From the NCBI GenBank assembly GCA_015207365.1, contig JADEXA010000046.1:1-61361 (forward strand): a stretch of 61,361 nucleotides of DNA, read 5' to 3'. The translations under genes and the position numbers were made by a program. Below, one piece after another: positions 1 through 9,134 of the stretch (the stretch's first letter is position 1; each line of letters starts with the position of its first letter). The DNA comes from Vacuolonema iberomarrocanum LEGE 07170 (GTDB taxonomy: Bacteria > Cyanobacteriota > Cyanobacteriia > Elainellales > Elainellaceae). Below the pieces are notes generated by a model. That model did no database searches. It was given only the letters and a program-made list of their open reading frames with translations, and was not told the origin of the DNA.

Positions 1-256
1 CTGCGACTGTTGCCCGCAGGCTGGAGGATCCACCGAGCGGGACAACCGTTCCAGCGGCCACGGATTGAGGTAAGCGGAAGGAGGTTTGCGGATTGGATGC
101 CTGGGCACTGGTCTGAGCTGTTAGACCATCGTGCATCTGAGCAGCAACCCGCGCTTCGGGAACGGTTGCCAGTGCCATCAGCACAGACGAGAGCCCGATG
201 ACAGCATTCTTCTGGAGCTGGCTCAGGGAATTGGAGGCTGGTCGAGGTTGATTCAT
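1..256 (-). CDS. Secreted protein, N-terminal part only (runs off left edge)
   Basis: Reading the minus strand from the ATG at 256 gives an open frame to the window edge. It starts MNQPRPASNSLSQ, then a hydrophobic stretch (AVIGLSSVLMALATV) followed by an Ala-rich region ending near VAAQ, which looks like a signal peptide. The last visible residues, GTVVPLGGSSSLRAT, loosely resemble the start of the PstS-like domain of the large gene at 838-5307 (TKVRIGGSPTMNPIN), so a second substrate-binding-like protein is possible, but that is inference from a few residues. A purine-rich GAGAAAGG lies just upstream of the ATG as a ribosome site. It points the same way as the next three genes. Function cannot be assigned from about 85 residues. 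Confidence 0.55.
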   Translation of the reverse strand, partial: MNQPRPASNSLSQLQKNAVIGLSSVLMALATVPEARVAAQMHDGLTAQTSAQASNPQTSFRLPQSVAAGTVVPLGGSSSLRATVA

Positions 257-390
257 GGCGATCGCCTTTCTCTGGAGAAAGTTGGGGGCAGCGGGGAGAT
301 CGTGGAGCAATGCAATCTGCACCCATCTAAAAACTGGTTTAACGCATGTGTGACGAGAAGATGTGGGGAACTCTGGGGAGTTTGTTGATG

Positions 391-777
391 CTAGTGGCGG
401 GTGATAGCGAGCACCAGCTCCACCTCTGTTTCGGGGAGATCGGCATGGCAGAAAAAGGCGGCGAGGGTGGTGGGTTCCAACACGTTAAGGGTAAGCGTGT
501 CGTCGTAGCCATTGAGCGAACACCAGGTCGCATTGACTTCCACCTCGGTATCCTGGTTGATCAAGCGCCCGCCATACAGCCACAGTAACGCTACGGGCTC
601 GGTGCGATCGCCCACCCCTTCGTCTTGCAAGCGCAGGGTGTAGGTGCCCGGTTGCAGCACTTTGGAGACAGCGGCTTGCTCTAGCTCCTGCATGGCCGAG
701 GGTTCAACCGCAAAGCAGTTGTGTTTGCTATGAACCGTGAGATCAACAATAGCGGGCGTCGGGGATGGTTCGCTCAC
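391..777 (-). CDS. Small beta-rich cyanobacterial domain protein, in frame with upstream gene
   Basis: The 128-residue protein has a Pro/Ser-rich start (SEPSPTPA) and then a compact domain with the motifs DLTVHSKHNCFAV, PGTYTLRL, LLWLYGGRLIN, EVNATWCSLNGYDDTLTL. I recall this domain as common and uncharacterised in cyanobacteria; its fold looks all-beta. The only start codon is a GTG at 777, with a GGAG directly abutting it, which is a poor ribosome-site spacing. The frame continues without other stops back to the TGA that ends the large gene at 838, across 20 codons of Pro/Ala-rich linker (NPPAPEATTAALQPPPTE). It may therefore be the C-terminal domain of the upstream protein cut off by one stop codon, or a translationally coupled gene. 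The domain call is moderate; its independence as a gene is uncertain. Confidence 0.6.
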   Translation of the reverse strand: MSEPSPTPAIVDLTVHSKHNCFAVEPSAMQELEQAAVSKVLQPGTYTLRLQDEGVGDRTEPVALLWLYGGRLINQDTEVEVNATWCSLNGYDDTLTLNVLEPTTLAAFFCHADLPETEVELVLAITRH

Positions 778-837
778 CTCCGTAGGTGGAGGCTGGAGCG
801 CTGCGGTTGTCGCCTCGGGGGCGGGAGGATTGGTCAG

Positions 838-3800
838 TCAGCCACCGGGCGGCTTGATGCGCTGGCGCAACCGCTTGGCGGCGGGAGTGGCATTCCAAAT
901 ATCTTGGTTGTAGTGCTGGATGGCGCGATCGCTGGAAAATCGCCCCATGCGAGCAACGGCGAGGATGGAATGGGTGGTCCAGGCAGCATGATTCTCGTAG
1001 CGCCGACCGACATCGTCTTGGGTCGCAACATAGGCGGCATAGTCTGCCAGCACACCATAGGGGTCATCGGATAGCAGGGAGTGGATGATGGGCTGGGCGA
1101 TCGCCTTGGTGTCGCCCAATGACCCATCAGTGAGCGCAGTGAGCGCGTGCTGTAATGCCGGATTCTCGTCGCAAATGGCCTGGGGACGATAGCCTAGCTT
1201 CCGTTGTTTTTCAAGTCCTGCCACCGTCAGTCCAAATTGGAAGACGGCATCGTCGCCTAACACCTCCTGCAACGCCAGATTGGAGCCATCGGGGGTGGCA
1301 ATCAACAGCGCGCCATTGAGAGCTGCCATCATGTTTCCGGTATCGCCTGCTTCGGTACCTGCCTGAGAAAGATGCTCCGACACATCCAAGGCTGGGTAAA
1401 TCTGCTCTGCGAGCTTGAGGGTGAAGTCTGGCAGGAACACGACCTTCAATTGCCCGCTGGTGTCAGGATCCTGATTGACGGTAGCAGCGACTTGATGAAT
1501 CAACTTGATTAGCCGTTTAGCGATGTCATAATCCTGGGAGGCTTTGCCGCTGAACAGAACCGTCCGCGATGGCCGCTCTCGATTCGGATGGGTCTTGATC
1601 TGCTGATACAGGGTGATGACATGCAGCAGGTTGAGCAACTGTCGTTTGTATTCGTGGATCAGCGTTAGCTGTCCGTCGAACAGAGAATGGGGATCGACGG
1701 TTTCGCCCAGGCGATCGCGCAGTAGCAACGCTAACCGCTCCTTCGCCGCCAGCTTGATGGTGTGCCACTGATGGCAGAACTCCGTCTCGGTTGCTAAATC
1801 TTCTAGGCGGGCGAGTTCGTCGGCGGCGTCGATCCAGCTGCTGCCGATGTGCTGGGTGATGAGGGCGGCCAGGGGCGGATTGGCGACGAGCAGGAAGCGG
1901 CGAATATTGATGCCGTTGCTCTCGTTCAGGAAGCGATCGGGGGTGAGGGCGTAGAAGTCCCATAGCAGTCGCTCCTGTAGCAATTGGCTGTGGAGCGGTG
2001 AGACGCCGTTGATCGCGTGGGTGCCGATGCAGGCGAGGTTTGTGAGGCGAATCTGCTGCACATCATCATTAACCAGAGAAAGACGCTGTATCTGTTCGGT
2101 TTCGACGAAATATTGCGATCGCACCCCATCCAAAAAGCGCTGGTTGATTTCGTAGATAATCTCCAGGTGACGGGGCAAGTCTTCGGCGAACAGGTCGATG
2201 CCCCACTGGTCATCCAGGGTTTCGGGCAAGAGGCTGTGGTTGGTGTAGCTCAGGGTGTGGTTGGTAATGTCCCAGGCGTTGTCCCATTCCAGCCCATGCT
2301 CATCGACCAATAGGCGCATCAGCTCGGCGATCGCCAGCAGGGTATCGGTATCGTTCAGTTGTAGCGCCAGGCGATCGGGCAGGGTATTGAGGGTGGTTTC
2401 TCGCAGGAGGTGCAACCGCAGCAAGTCCTGCACGGTGCAGGACGCCAGAAAATATTGCTGTCGCAGCCGTAGGTCAGGCGCTTCATTGACGGGGTAAAGG
2501 ACTTTGCCCAGGCGATCGTCCGTATCTGCCCGCCACAACCGTAGCAAGCTCACGGTGTCGGTTTGGTAGCCGGGAATCGGCGTGTCGAAGCACTGACCCC
2601 GCACCGACTGCGTGGCATTCCACTGCACCCGATAGCGTCCATCCGTATCGGTATAGGCTTCGGTGTAGCCGCCAAACTGCACGGTGAGGGCGCGATCGGG
2701 TCGCTCAACTTCCCAGGGATTTCCGGGAAGGAGCCAGTCGTCTGTCACTTCCACCTGCCAGCCATCCTGGATGTCTTGGTCGAAGATGCCATATTCATAC
2801 CGTAAGCCATAGCCAATGGCTGGCAAGCGCTGGGTCGCTAGGGAATCCAGATAACACACCATCAGCCGACCCAAGCCGCCCCGTCCTAAACCGGGTTCTT
2901 CTTCCTGCACCATCACGGTGGCGAGATCCTGCCCCATGGCTTGCAGCGTTTGTTGCGCTATTTCCAGAGCACCCAGGTTTACCAGGGCGTTTTTTAGGTG
3001 GGGGCCAGGGGTGTATTCCGCAGCCAGCTCGGCTACCAGTCGCAGCGAAGGATCAGCCGTTAGCAAGTCTTCCGGAGTACGGCGATTGAGCAATACCTGG
3101 CAAATGCTGGCCGCGAGAGCCATGTAAAGCGCATTGGGGGTTGCCGTCTCAACCGTCTGACCTTTGGCCACAAGGTGGTGGGCGATCGCATCCTGCAACC
3201 AGTCCGCCGTGATGATGCCGCCTTCGGGCATTTTCAAAATAAGCGGTTCGGGTGCGGTCTCGACCGCCATTGTTTCCTCCTGTTCCTCTTCAGAATCAGG
3301 AGGAGCCATAGTTTCTGGCGGGTTCATTGCCGGAACGACTTCGCCGTAGACTGGTGACTCAATGCGTTCCTCGGCATCAACCTGGACTACAGAGTTATCC
3401 TCATCCGCGTTCGCTTCGACGGGCCTCACCGTCGCTTCGACAGGCATCGTCGATTCTAGCGGTGGCACAACGGGCGGAACGACTTCGCCGTAGACACCTT
3501 CCTCAACCACTGCGCCATTAGGTTCCGGTGGTTGTGTGGATTCTTCGGCGGATACTTCTTGCTCAAGGCCGTCTGGCGCAGCAGAAGGCTCTGCCTCTGT
3601 TGAGGCGACGGCATCATCCAAATCTGGAGCTACCGGGAGCGGTGTCGAAGGAATAGCGTTCTCTGCTGGAGCGATCTCTGGTTCTGAAGCACGCAAATCC
3701 TCTGGCGCAATGTCTTCCAGCTCTGCATCGCTCTGTTCATTTCCATTGTCTTCCGCCGGAGGAACGGATGGCTCATCTACCTGTGGAGGAACGGGAATCG

Positions 3801-5307
3801 TGATGGAAGGACTAGCATCGGTTGCTGCCACATAGGTTTCAGGGGTGCGATCGCCACCCTCATCGCTCTCCTCCGATTCACCCTCCGATGCAACGGTTTC
3901 CTCGAATTCAACATCGAGAACCGCATCGGCATCGTCAGGTACGGTGGGAGCGGTAGGTAACTCGGTGATGTCGTCATCCCAATCATCCAACTCATCGGTT
4001 GTCCCGCTGGTAGCTCCTGGAGTTTCCAAAACCGCTGTGGTGGGCTGTGGCGTCCTTGGTTGAGGCGATCGCGACGGAGTGGGACGTCGGGGCGGAGCAG
4101 GGCGTGTCACCCTGCGGGCACGGGCTTGCCGCTGTCGCCACACCAAATAAATGGGAATGGCGATCGGAAAGATGGGGATCAAGAACCAGGCCCAGGTGGG
4201 AATTTGGCTCAGATCAAAGCCTGTACTGGGTGTCTCGACAGGCGCGATCGCCACGGGCGTCTCAACAGGTTCCTCAGCCACAATGGGTTCTGGCGGTGGT
4301 TTGCTCGCAATCGCAGCTTCTGCTTTGCGCGCGGAAGCGATCGCCGCTCGTCCCGCTTCGGTGGAGGTGAAGCCCAAAAAGGACTCGACTCGCGAGTTGG
4401 ACTCGTCCCGGTAGGCATAGCCCCGCATTTGGGAGTAGGGGTAAAGCGCATCACCAGGCAGCGTTGTGCGAATGATGGCAATCTTGATCCACTTCACCGT
4501 CGGGTCATTGCGGACTTGATTGGCGATCGCATAGCCCAGGCCATTCCGTCCTAGAGCCTGCACGACTGACGCTGTCTCATCGGTCGGCAGTGTTTTCACC
4601 ATCGCTGTCGGAGCGCTGGCGATCTCACTGACCGCCGCACTGCTTTCAGTCGGTTCACTGTCCTCAGCGATCGCCGCAGCATCTGGCTCCGACTCCGATT
4701 CATCGGGCGGTTCATCTGCAGGAATGATGCCGTAGCGTTGCAATGCCTGCCGAGTCTCACTGTTCGCCGGACGATCGACAATCTCGATGCGCCCCGGCGA
4801 TCGCCCCAGCTCTGACCAGTCCGTAAGGGTGCCCCGAAAGATTTGTCCCAGTTGCTCGATAGTCAAACTGGCGTTGAAGGGATTGTTTTTTCCTGTGAGG
4901 ATGGCAATTTTGTCGAAGCTGACGGGGACTTCCCGCAAGCCAGCCGCCTGTTCTTCGGGGGTGAGCGATCGCCCCATCGCCACTAGATCAATCTCCCCAT
5001 TTTGTAACGCTTCTAGGGCGGTATCGGTGTCAGTGAGCTTGCCCTCTAGCTCCACCGCCGTTCCCGGAAATTGCTCCTCAAACTGGCGCTTCAATGCCTG
5101 GTTGATGGGGTTCATCGTTGGCGAGCCGCCAATGCGCACCTTGGTGTTGTTCGTGACCGCTGAAGGGACGGGAAAGACAACCGTTGGGGTTTCTGTGGCA
5201 TCTACCCTGCGTTCCTGGGCGGCGATCGCGCTGGAGTGGAAAAACGCCCATCCACTCGCCAGCATCACCGAGAGCACAATCACCAAGGCAGCTTTGAGGA
5301 CATACAT
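838..5307 (-). CDS. PstS-like periplasmic domain / TM / disordered linker / inactive glycogen phosphorylase fusion
   Basis: This 1489-residue protein has four parts. Residues 1-30 form a signal or anchor. About 50-330 are a PstS-type substrate-binding domain (GGSPTMNPINQALKRQFEE, GEIDLVAMGRSLTPEE, IFRGTLTDWSELG). About 369-391 is a membrane span followed by RQRQARARR, so the rest should be cytoplasmic. About 395-690 is a Pro/Glu/Ser-rich linker. From about 690 to the end it matches glycogen phosphorylase (GLGRGGLGRL, YGLRYEYGIFDQ, YTNHSLLPETL, DPHSLFDGQ, IHEYKRQLLN, ARMGRFSSDR). The PLP-binding lysine of the GTGNMK motif is Met (DTGNMMAALNG; codon 1327-1329), and the phosphate-site Lys-Arg before IHEYK is Thr-Leu (1660-1665). 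Catalysis is therefore unlikely; a sensor or scaffold role is inference. No clear Shine-Dalgarno precedes the ATG. Neighbours are lactate dehydrogenase and phosphoketolase on the same strand. Confidence 0.85.
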   Translation of the reverse strand: MYVLKAALVIVLSVMLASGWAFFHSSAIAAQERRVDATETPTVVFPVPSAVTNNTKVRIGGSPTMNPINQALKRQFEEQFPGTAVELEGKLTDTDTALEALQNGEIDLVAMGRSLTPEEQAAGLREVPVSFDKIAILTGKNNPFNASLTIEQLGQIFRGTLTDWSELGRSPGRIEIVDRPANSETRQALQRYGIIPADEPPDESESEPDAAAIAEDSEPTESSAAVSEIASAPTAMVKTLPTDETASVVQALGRNGLGYAIANQVRNDPTVKWIKIAIIRTTLPGDALYPYSQMRGYAYRDESNSRVESFLGFTSTEAGRAAIASARKAEAAIASKPPPEPIVAEEPVETPVAIAPVETPSTGFDLSQIPTWAWFLIPIFPIAIPIYLVWRQRQARARRVTRPAPPRRPTPSRSPQPRTPQPTTAVLETPGATSGTTDELDDWDDDITELPTAPTVPDDADAVLDVEFEETVASEGESEESDEGGDRTPETYVAATDASPSITIPVPPQVDEPSVPPAEDNGNEQSDAELEDIAPEDLRASEPEIAPAENAIPSTPLPVAPDLDDAVASTEAEPSAAPDGLEQEVSAEESTQPPEPNGAVVEEGVYGEVVPPVVPPLESTMPVEATVRPVEANADEDNSVVQVDAEERIESPVYGEVVPAMNPPETMAPPDSEEEQEETMAVETAPEPLILKMPEGGIITADWLQDAIAHHLVAKGQTVETATPNALYMALAASICQVLLNRRTPEDLLTADPSLRLVAELAAEYTPGPHLKNALVNLGALEIAQQTLQAMGQDLATVMVQEEEPGLGRGGLGRLMVCYLDSLATQRLPAIGYGLRYEYGIFDQDIQDGWQVEVTDDWLLPGNPWEVERPDRALTVQFGGYTEAYTDTDGRYRVQWNATQSVRGQCFDTPIPGYQTDTVSLLRLWRADTDDRLGKVLYPVNEAPDLRLRQQYFLASCTVQDLLRLHLLRETTLNTLPDRLALQLNDTDTLLAIAELMRLLVDEHGLEWDNAWDITNHTLSYTNHSLLPETLDDQWGIDLFAEDLPRHLEIIYEINQRFLDGVRSQYFVETEQIQRLSLVNDDVQQIRLTNLACIGTHAINGVSPLHSQLLQERLLWDFYALTPDRFLNESNGINIRRFLLVANPPLAALITQHIGSSWIDAADELARLEDLATETEFCHQWHTIKLAAKERLALLLRDRLGETVDPHSLFDGQLTLIHEYKRQLLNLLHVITLYQQIKTHPNRERPSRTVLFSGKASQDYDIAKRLIKLIHQVAATVNQDPDTSGQLKVVFLPDFTLKLAEQIYPALDVSEHLSQAGTEAGDTGNMMAALNGALLIATPDGSNLALQEVLGDDAVFQFGLTVAGLEKQRKLGYRPQAICDENPALQHALTALTDGSLGDTKAIAQPIIHSLLSDDPYGVLADYAAYVATQDDVGRRYENHAAWTTHSILAVARMGRFSSDRAIQHYNQDIWNATPAAKRLRQRIKPPGG

Positions 5308-5400
5308 AACAGGAGGTAACGGGCCGTTACGCGAAAGAGCAGAATGGGCAGAGGGTGCGACGGAATCGCCGAGAACCCTTACCCATGAACCAGGGAAGCA

Positions 5401-6423
5401 TTAAGCAGGGGTTGAGGCAACCTGCTTCTCTGTCTTCACCTCGTTGGGGCAGTCCCGTCCTTGCTCGACATCATTGATGTTGTTGAGGGTGGTTTGGGCG
5501 ATCGCCTGCAACGCATTTTGGGTAAAAAATGCCTGGTGCGCCGTAATCACCACATTGGGATAGGACTGCAATAGTTGAAAGGTATCATCCTTAATCACCG
5601 TGTCCGAGAGGTCTTCAAAAAATAGATCGGCTTCTTCTTCATACACATCGGTTCCCAGGTAGCCAATCTGCCCAGACTTGATTCCGTCAATCACTGCCCG
5701 CGTGTTCACCAAACCGCCACGGCTCGTGTTAATCAGCATGGCCCCCGGCTTCATTTGGGCGATCGCCTCATCGTTGATGATGTGGTGGGTGGAAGGCAAC
5801 AGCGGGCAATGGAGCGAAATAATATCGGCGTTGGCCAGCAGTTCTGGCAGATCCACATAGCGAGCATCGCCGATGGCCGTAAAGCGATCATTGGGGAAGG
5901 CGTCGTAGCCCAGCAAATGACACCCAAAGCCCTGCATGATCTGGGCAAAGATGATGCCAATTTTCCCCGTGCCGATCACACCAACGGTGCTGCCATGCAG
6001 GTCAAATCCCAATAGACCATCCAAGGCAAAATTGTCTTCGCGCACCCGGTTGTACGCCCGATACAGCTTGCGGTTTAGCATGAGCACCAGACCTACGGCA
6101 TGTTCGGCCACGGCATAGGGGGAATAGGCGGGGACTCGCACCACCTTCATCCCGAGATTAGCCGCCGCTGCCAAGTCAACATTGTTGAATCCGGCAGAAC
6201 GCAGCGCAACCACCTGGGTGCCGTTGTCCGCCAGAGTTTTTAGCACCTCCTTGTCTAAGGTGTCGTTGATGAAGACGCAAACAGCCGGGTAGCCCGCTGC
6301 CAGACTCACGGTTTGAGGGGTCAGGCGGGGCTCAAAAAAGGTCAACTCGTGGTCATGTTCGGCGTTTGCTTCAGCGAAAGATTGGCGATCGTATCGCTTG
6401 GTGCTAAAAAATGCGACTTTCAT
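5401..6423 (-). CDS. ldhA: D-lactate dehydrogenase (2-hydroxyacid dehydrogenase family)
   Basis: A 340-residue cytoplasmic NAD-dependent enzyme that interconverts pyruvate and D-lactate. It has the family's parts in order: N-terminal catalytic half (MKVAFFSTKRYDRQSF), nucleotide-binding GVIGTGKIG, catalytic Arg in INTSRGGLVNT, Glu in VYEEEADLFFED, and His in ITAHQAFFTQNAL. An upstream in-frame start at 6471 exists, but the ATG at 6423 fits the usual family start and length, and a purine-rich GAGGCAAG sits just before it. It lies 93 bp upstream of the pseudo-phosphorylase gene and 297 bp downstream of phosphoketolase, all on the minus strand. Together with phosphoketolase this suggests fermentative or heterolactic-type carbon flow in dark or anoxic conditions; that link is inferred from neighbourhood. 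Confidence 0.93.
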   Translation of the reverse strand: MKVAFFSTKRYDRQSFAEANAEHDHELTFFEPRLTPQTVSLAAGYPAVCVFINDTLDKEVLKTLADNGTQVVALRSAGFNNVDLAAAANLGMKVVRVPAYSPYAVAEHAVGLVLMLNRKLYRAYNRVREDNFALDGLLGFDLHGSTVGVIGTGKIGIIFAQIMQGFGCHLLGYDAFPNDRFTAIGDARYVDLPELLANADIISLHCPLLPSTHHIINDEAIAQMKPGAMLINTSRGGLVNTRAVIDGIKSGQIGYLGTDVYEEEADLFFEDLSDTVIKDDTFQLLQSYPNVVITAHQAFFTQNALQAIAQTTLNNINDVEQGRDCPNEVKTEKQVASTPA

Positions 6424-6683
6424 GGTCTTGCCTCGTTGTGCTGCTGTCCATGTCAATCCACGGAGACTCAAGTGACTGACCTATAAAAAACTACAAAGGG
6501 TGCGTTAGGCATCGCCGAACACACCTGACGGGAACTATTTATGGATCTGGCTCTCGACTCAGCGATCGCCCCCTAAAACCATTGATCGCTACGGTAGGAT
6601 GCCTGAGCGATCGCAGAATACAGCGGCCATGCATCTACCTGCCGAGCATTCCCATTGCTCCCTCGACTCTGGAACAAAACGGG

Positions 6684-6705
6684 GCGGGTAGGCCAGCCTA
6701 CCCGC
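6684..6705 (-). terminator. Rho-independent-type terminator after phosphoketolase gene
   Basis: A perfect 10-bp stem (GCGGGTAGGC / GCCTACCCGC) with a 2-nt loop lies 15 bp beyond the stop codon of the minus-strand phosphoketolase gene. On that strand it is followed by CCCGTTTTGTTCC, a short T-rich tail. It would separate xfp from the downstream ldhA transcript. Confidence 0.65.
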
Positions 6706-6719
6706 ACATCGTCACCGCC

Positions 6720-9134
6720 CTAGTAGGGCCACCTCCAGTTCACGATCTCATCGCGATCCATTCCATACTTATAGGCATGGTTGCGGTTCTCGATGATGGC
6801 GTTGTTCATCCGCTCCCGCACATGGGCGGCACGGGAACCGAGTGTTTCCACCCGGTCAATCACATCAATCACGAGGTTGAAGCGATCGATTTCATTGTTA
6901 ATCGCTAGCTCCAGCGGTGTGTTGATGTTGCCCTTCTCCTTATAGCCGCGCACATGGATGCGCTCCTGATTGCTACGGCGATAGGCCAGCTTGTGGATCA
7001 ACCAGGGATAGCCATGGAAGTTGAAGATGATGGGCTTGTCGGGGGTAAACAGATTGTCGAATTCCCGGTTGCTGAGCCCGTGGGGGTGCTCCTCTTTGGG
7101 CATCAGCGTCAACAGATCCACCACGTTGATGAAGCGCACCTTCAGGTAGGGGAACTCCTCGCGCATGATGGCGGTCGCCGCCAGGGCTTCCTTCGTGGGA
7201 ATGTCACCGCAGGAAACCATCACCACATCCGGCTCATCTGGTTCGGTGCCACAATCATCGTTACAAGCCCAATCCCAGATGCCGAGACCCTTGGTGCAGT
7301 GCTTGATGGCCTCTTCCATGCTGAGGTACTGCAAGTGCTTTTGCTTGTCTGCCACGATGACGTTGGTGTAGTCGGTGCTGCGGAGGCAGTGATCGACCAC
7401 CGACAGCAGACAGTTGGCATCGGGTGGGAAGTAGATCCGCACTACATCGGCACTCTTGTTGGTCACCAAATCGACGAAGCCGGGATCCTGGTGCGAGAAG
7501 CCGTTGTGGTCTTGCCGCCACACCGTGGATGACAGCAGGATATTCCAGGAGGAAACCGGAGCCCGCCAGGGCACTTCGTTCTTGCAGATATCGAGCCACT
7601 TCGCATGCTGGTTAAACATGGAGTCGATGACATGGGCAAACGCTTCGTAGGTATGGAAGAAACCATGCCGTCCTGAGAGCAGATAGCCTTCCATCCAGCC
7701 GACCAGGGTATGCTCGCTCAGCATCTCCATCACCCGACCGTCGGTCGCCAGTTGGCTGCCATCCAGGTCTTCGGCAAACATCTCGGCCATCCAGGTCTTT
7801 TTGCTGACTTCGTAGATGGCTTGTAGGCGATTGGAGGCGGTTTCATCGGGGCCAAAGACGCGGAAGTTGGTCATGTTCATCCGCATCACATCCCGCAGGA
7901 ACTTACCCGCAGGGCCGGTATTGCCAACTTCAGTGGTGCCGGGTTGCGGGACATCGATCACATAATCCAGGCTCTTGAAGTCGGGCATCCGCAACTCTTT
8001 GCGAATCAAGCCGCCATTGGTGATGGGGTTGGAACCCATCCGCAGGGGACCAGTGGGAGATAACTCTTTCAGTTCGGGCAGCAGGGAACCGTTTTCATCG
8101 AACAGCTCTTCGGGCTTGTAGCTACGGAGCCACTGCTCCAGCAATTGCAGGTGAGCTTCGTTGGTGTGCATGTCGGACATGGGCACCTGGTGCGATCGCC
8201 AGAAACCTTCAACCTTGTGCCCGTCGATCGAATCGGGAGCCGTCCAGCCTTTGGGCGATCGCAGCACAATCATTGGCCAGCGGGGGCGCTTCGCCACACC
8301 CGTTGAGCGGGCTTCCTGCTGAATTTCCTTAATTTCCTTGACCACCGTCTCCATCGTGGTGGCCATGGCCTGGTGCATGTAGGTGGGATCAGAACCTTCC
8401 ACAAAATAAGGCTTATAGCCATAACCTCGGAACAGGCTCTCCAACTCCTCATGGCTGATGCGCGCCAGAATGGTGGGGTTGGCGATCTTGTAGCCATTCA
8501 GGTGCAGGATGGGGATCACTGCCCCGTCCCGGATAGGATTGAGGAACTTGTTGGAGTGCCAGGCGGTGGCAAGGGGGCCTGTTTCGGCTTCGCCATCTCC
8601 AATCACCGCGCCCACAATGACATCGGGGTTGTCGAAGGCGATCCCATAGGCATGGGAGAGGCTGTAGCCCAGTTCGCCACCTTCATGGATCGAGCCAGGG
8701 GTTTCGGGGGTGCAGTGGCTACCAATGCCACCGGGGAAAGAAAACTGCTTGAAGAACCGATGCATCCCCTCCGCGTCTTCCCCTTTATCGGGATAAACCT
8801 CAGAATAGGAACCTTCCAAATAAACCGGAGCCAAAACACCGGGCGCACCGTGCCCTGGTCCCGCCACATACACCATGCTCTGGTTGTACTGTTTGATGAT
8901 GCGGTTCATGTGGAGGTAGATGAAGGACAAACCAGGGCTCGACCCCCAGTGACCCAGGAGACGAGGCTTCACATGCTCGGCCTTCAAGGGATCCTTTAGC
9001 AAGGCGTTGTCTTTTAGGTAAATCATGCCCAGAGCTAGATAGTTGCAAGCTCTCCAGTACGCATCGATCTTACGCAGCTCTTCATCCGATAAGGGATTGC
9101 CAGGAACCGTTAATCTCTCTGGTGTTGTTACCAT
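6720..9134 (-). CDS. xfp: Phosphoketolase (xylulose 5-phosphate / fructose 6-phosphate)
   Basis: An 804-residue thiamine-diphosphate enzyme that splits xylulose 5-phosphate or fructose 6-phosphate with phosphate to acetyl phosphate plus glyceraldehyde 3-phosphate or erythrose 4-phosphate. Family motifs are clear: HWGSSPGLSFIYLHMNR, the cofactor-binding GDGEAETGPLATAWHSNKF, LNGYKIANPT, SFPGGIGSH, and a C-terminal YKEKGNINTPLELAINNE. Length fits the family (about 790-810). The frame extends upstream to 9305, but those 57 residues resemble no phosphoketolase, while the ATG at 9134 begins MVTTPERLTVPGNPLSDEEL in register with relatives and is preceded by a weak GAGAG. An 813-bp gene-free stretch upstream leaves room for a regulated promoter. 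It sits next to ldhA and the phosphorylase-like receptor, consistent with carbon and fermentation metabolism. Confidence 0.96.
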   Translation of the reverse strand: MVTTPERLTVPGNPLSDEELRKIDAYWRACNYLALGMIYLKDNALLKDPLKAEHVKPRLLGHWGSSPGLSFIYLHMNRIIKQYNQSMVYVAGPGHGAPGVLAPVYLEGSYSEVYPDKGEDAEGMHRFFKQFSFPGGIGSHCTPETPGSIHEGGELGYSLSHAYGIAFDNPDVIVGAVIGDGEAETGPLATAWHSNKFLNPIRDGAVIPILHLNGYKIANPTILARISHEELESLFRGYGYKPYFVEGSDPTYMHQAMATTMETVVKEIKEIQQEARSTGVAKRPRWPMIVLRSPKGWTAPDSIDGHKVEGFWRSHQVPMSDMHTNEAHLQLLEQWLRSYKPEELFDENGSLLPELKELSPTGPLRMGSNPITNGGLIRKELRMPDFKSLDYVIDVPQPGTTEVGNTGPAGKFLRDVMRMNMTNFRVFGPDETASNRLQAIYEVSKKTWMAEMFAEDLDGSQLATDGRVMEMLSEHTLVGWMEGYLLSGRHGFFHTYEAFAHVIDSMFNQHAKWLDICKNEVPWRAPVSSWNILLSSTVWRQDHNGFSHQDPGFVDLVTNKSADVVRIYFPPDANCLLSVVDHCLRSTDYTNVIVADKQKHLQYLSMEEAIKHCTKGLGIWDWACNDDCGTEPDEPDVVMVSCGDIPTKEALAATAIMREEFPYLKVRFINVVDLLTLMPKEEHPHGLSNREFDNLFTPDKPIIFNFHGYPWLIHKLAYRRSNQERIHVRGYKEKGNINTPLELAINNEIDRFNLVIDVIDRVETLGSRAAHVRERMNNAIIENRNHAYKYGMDRDEIVNWRWPY

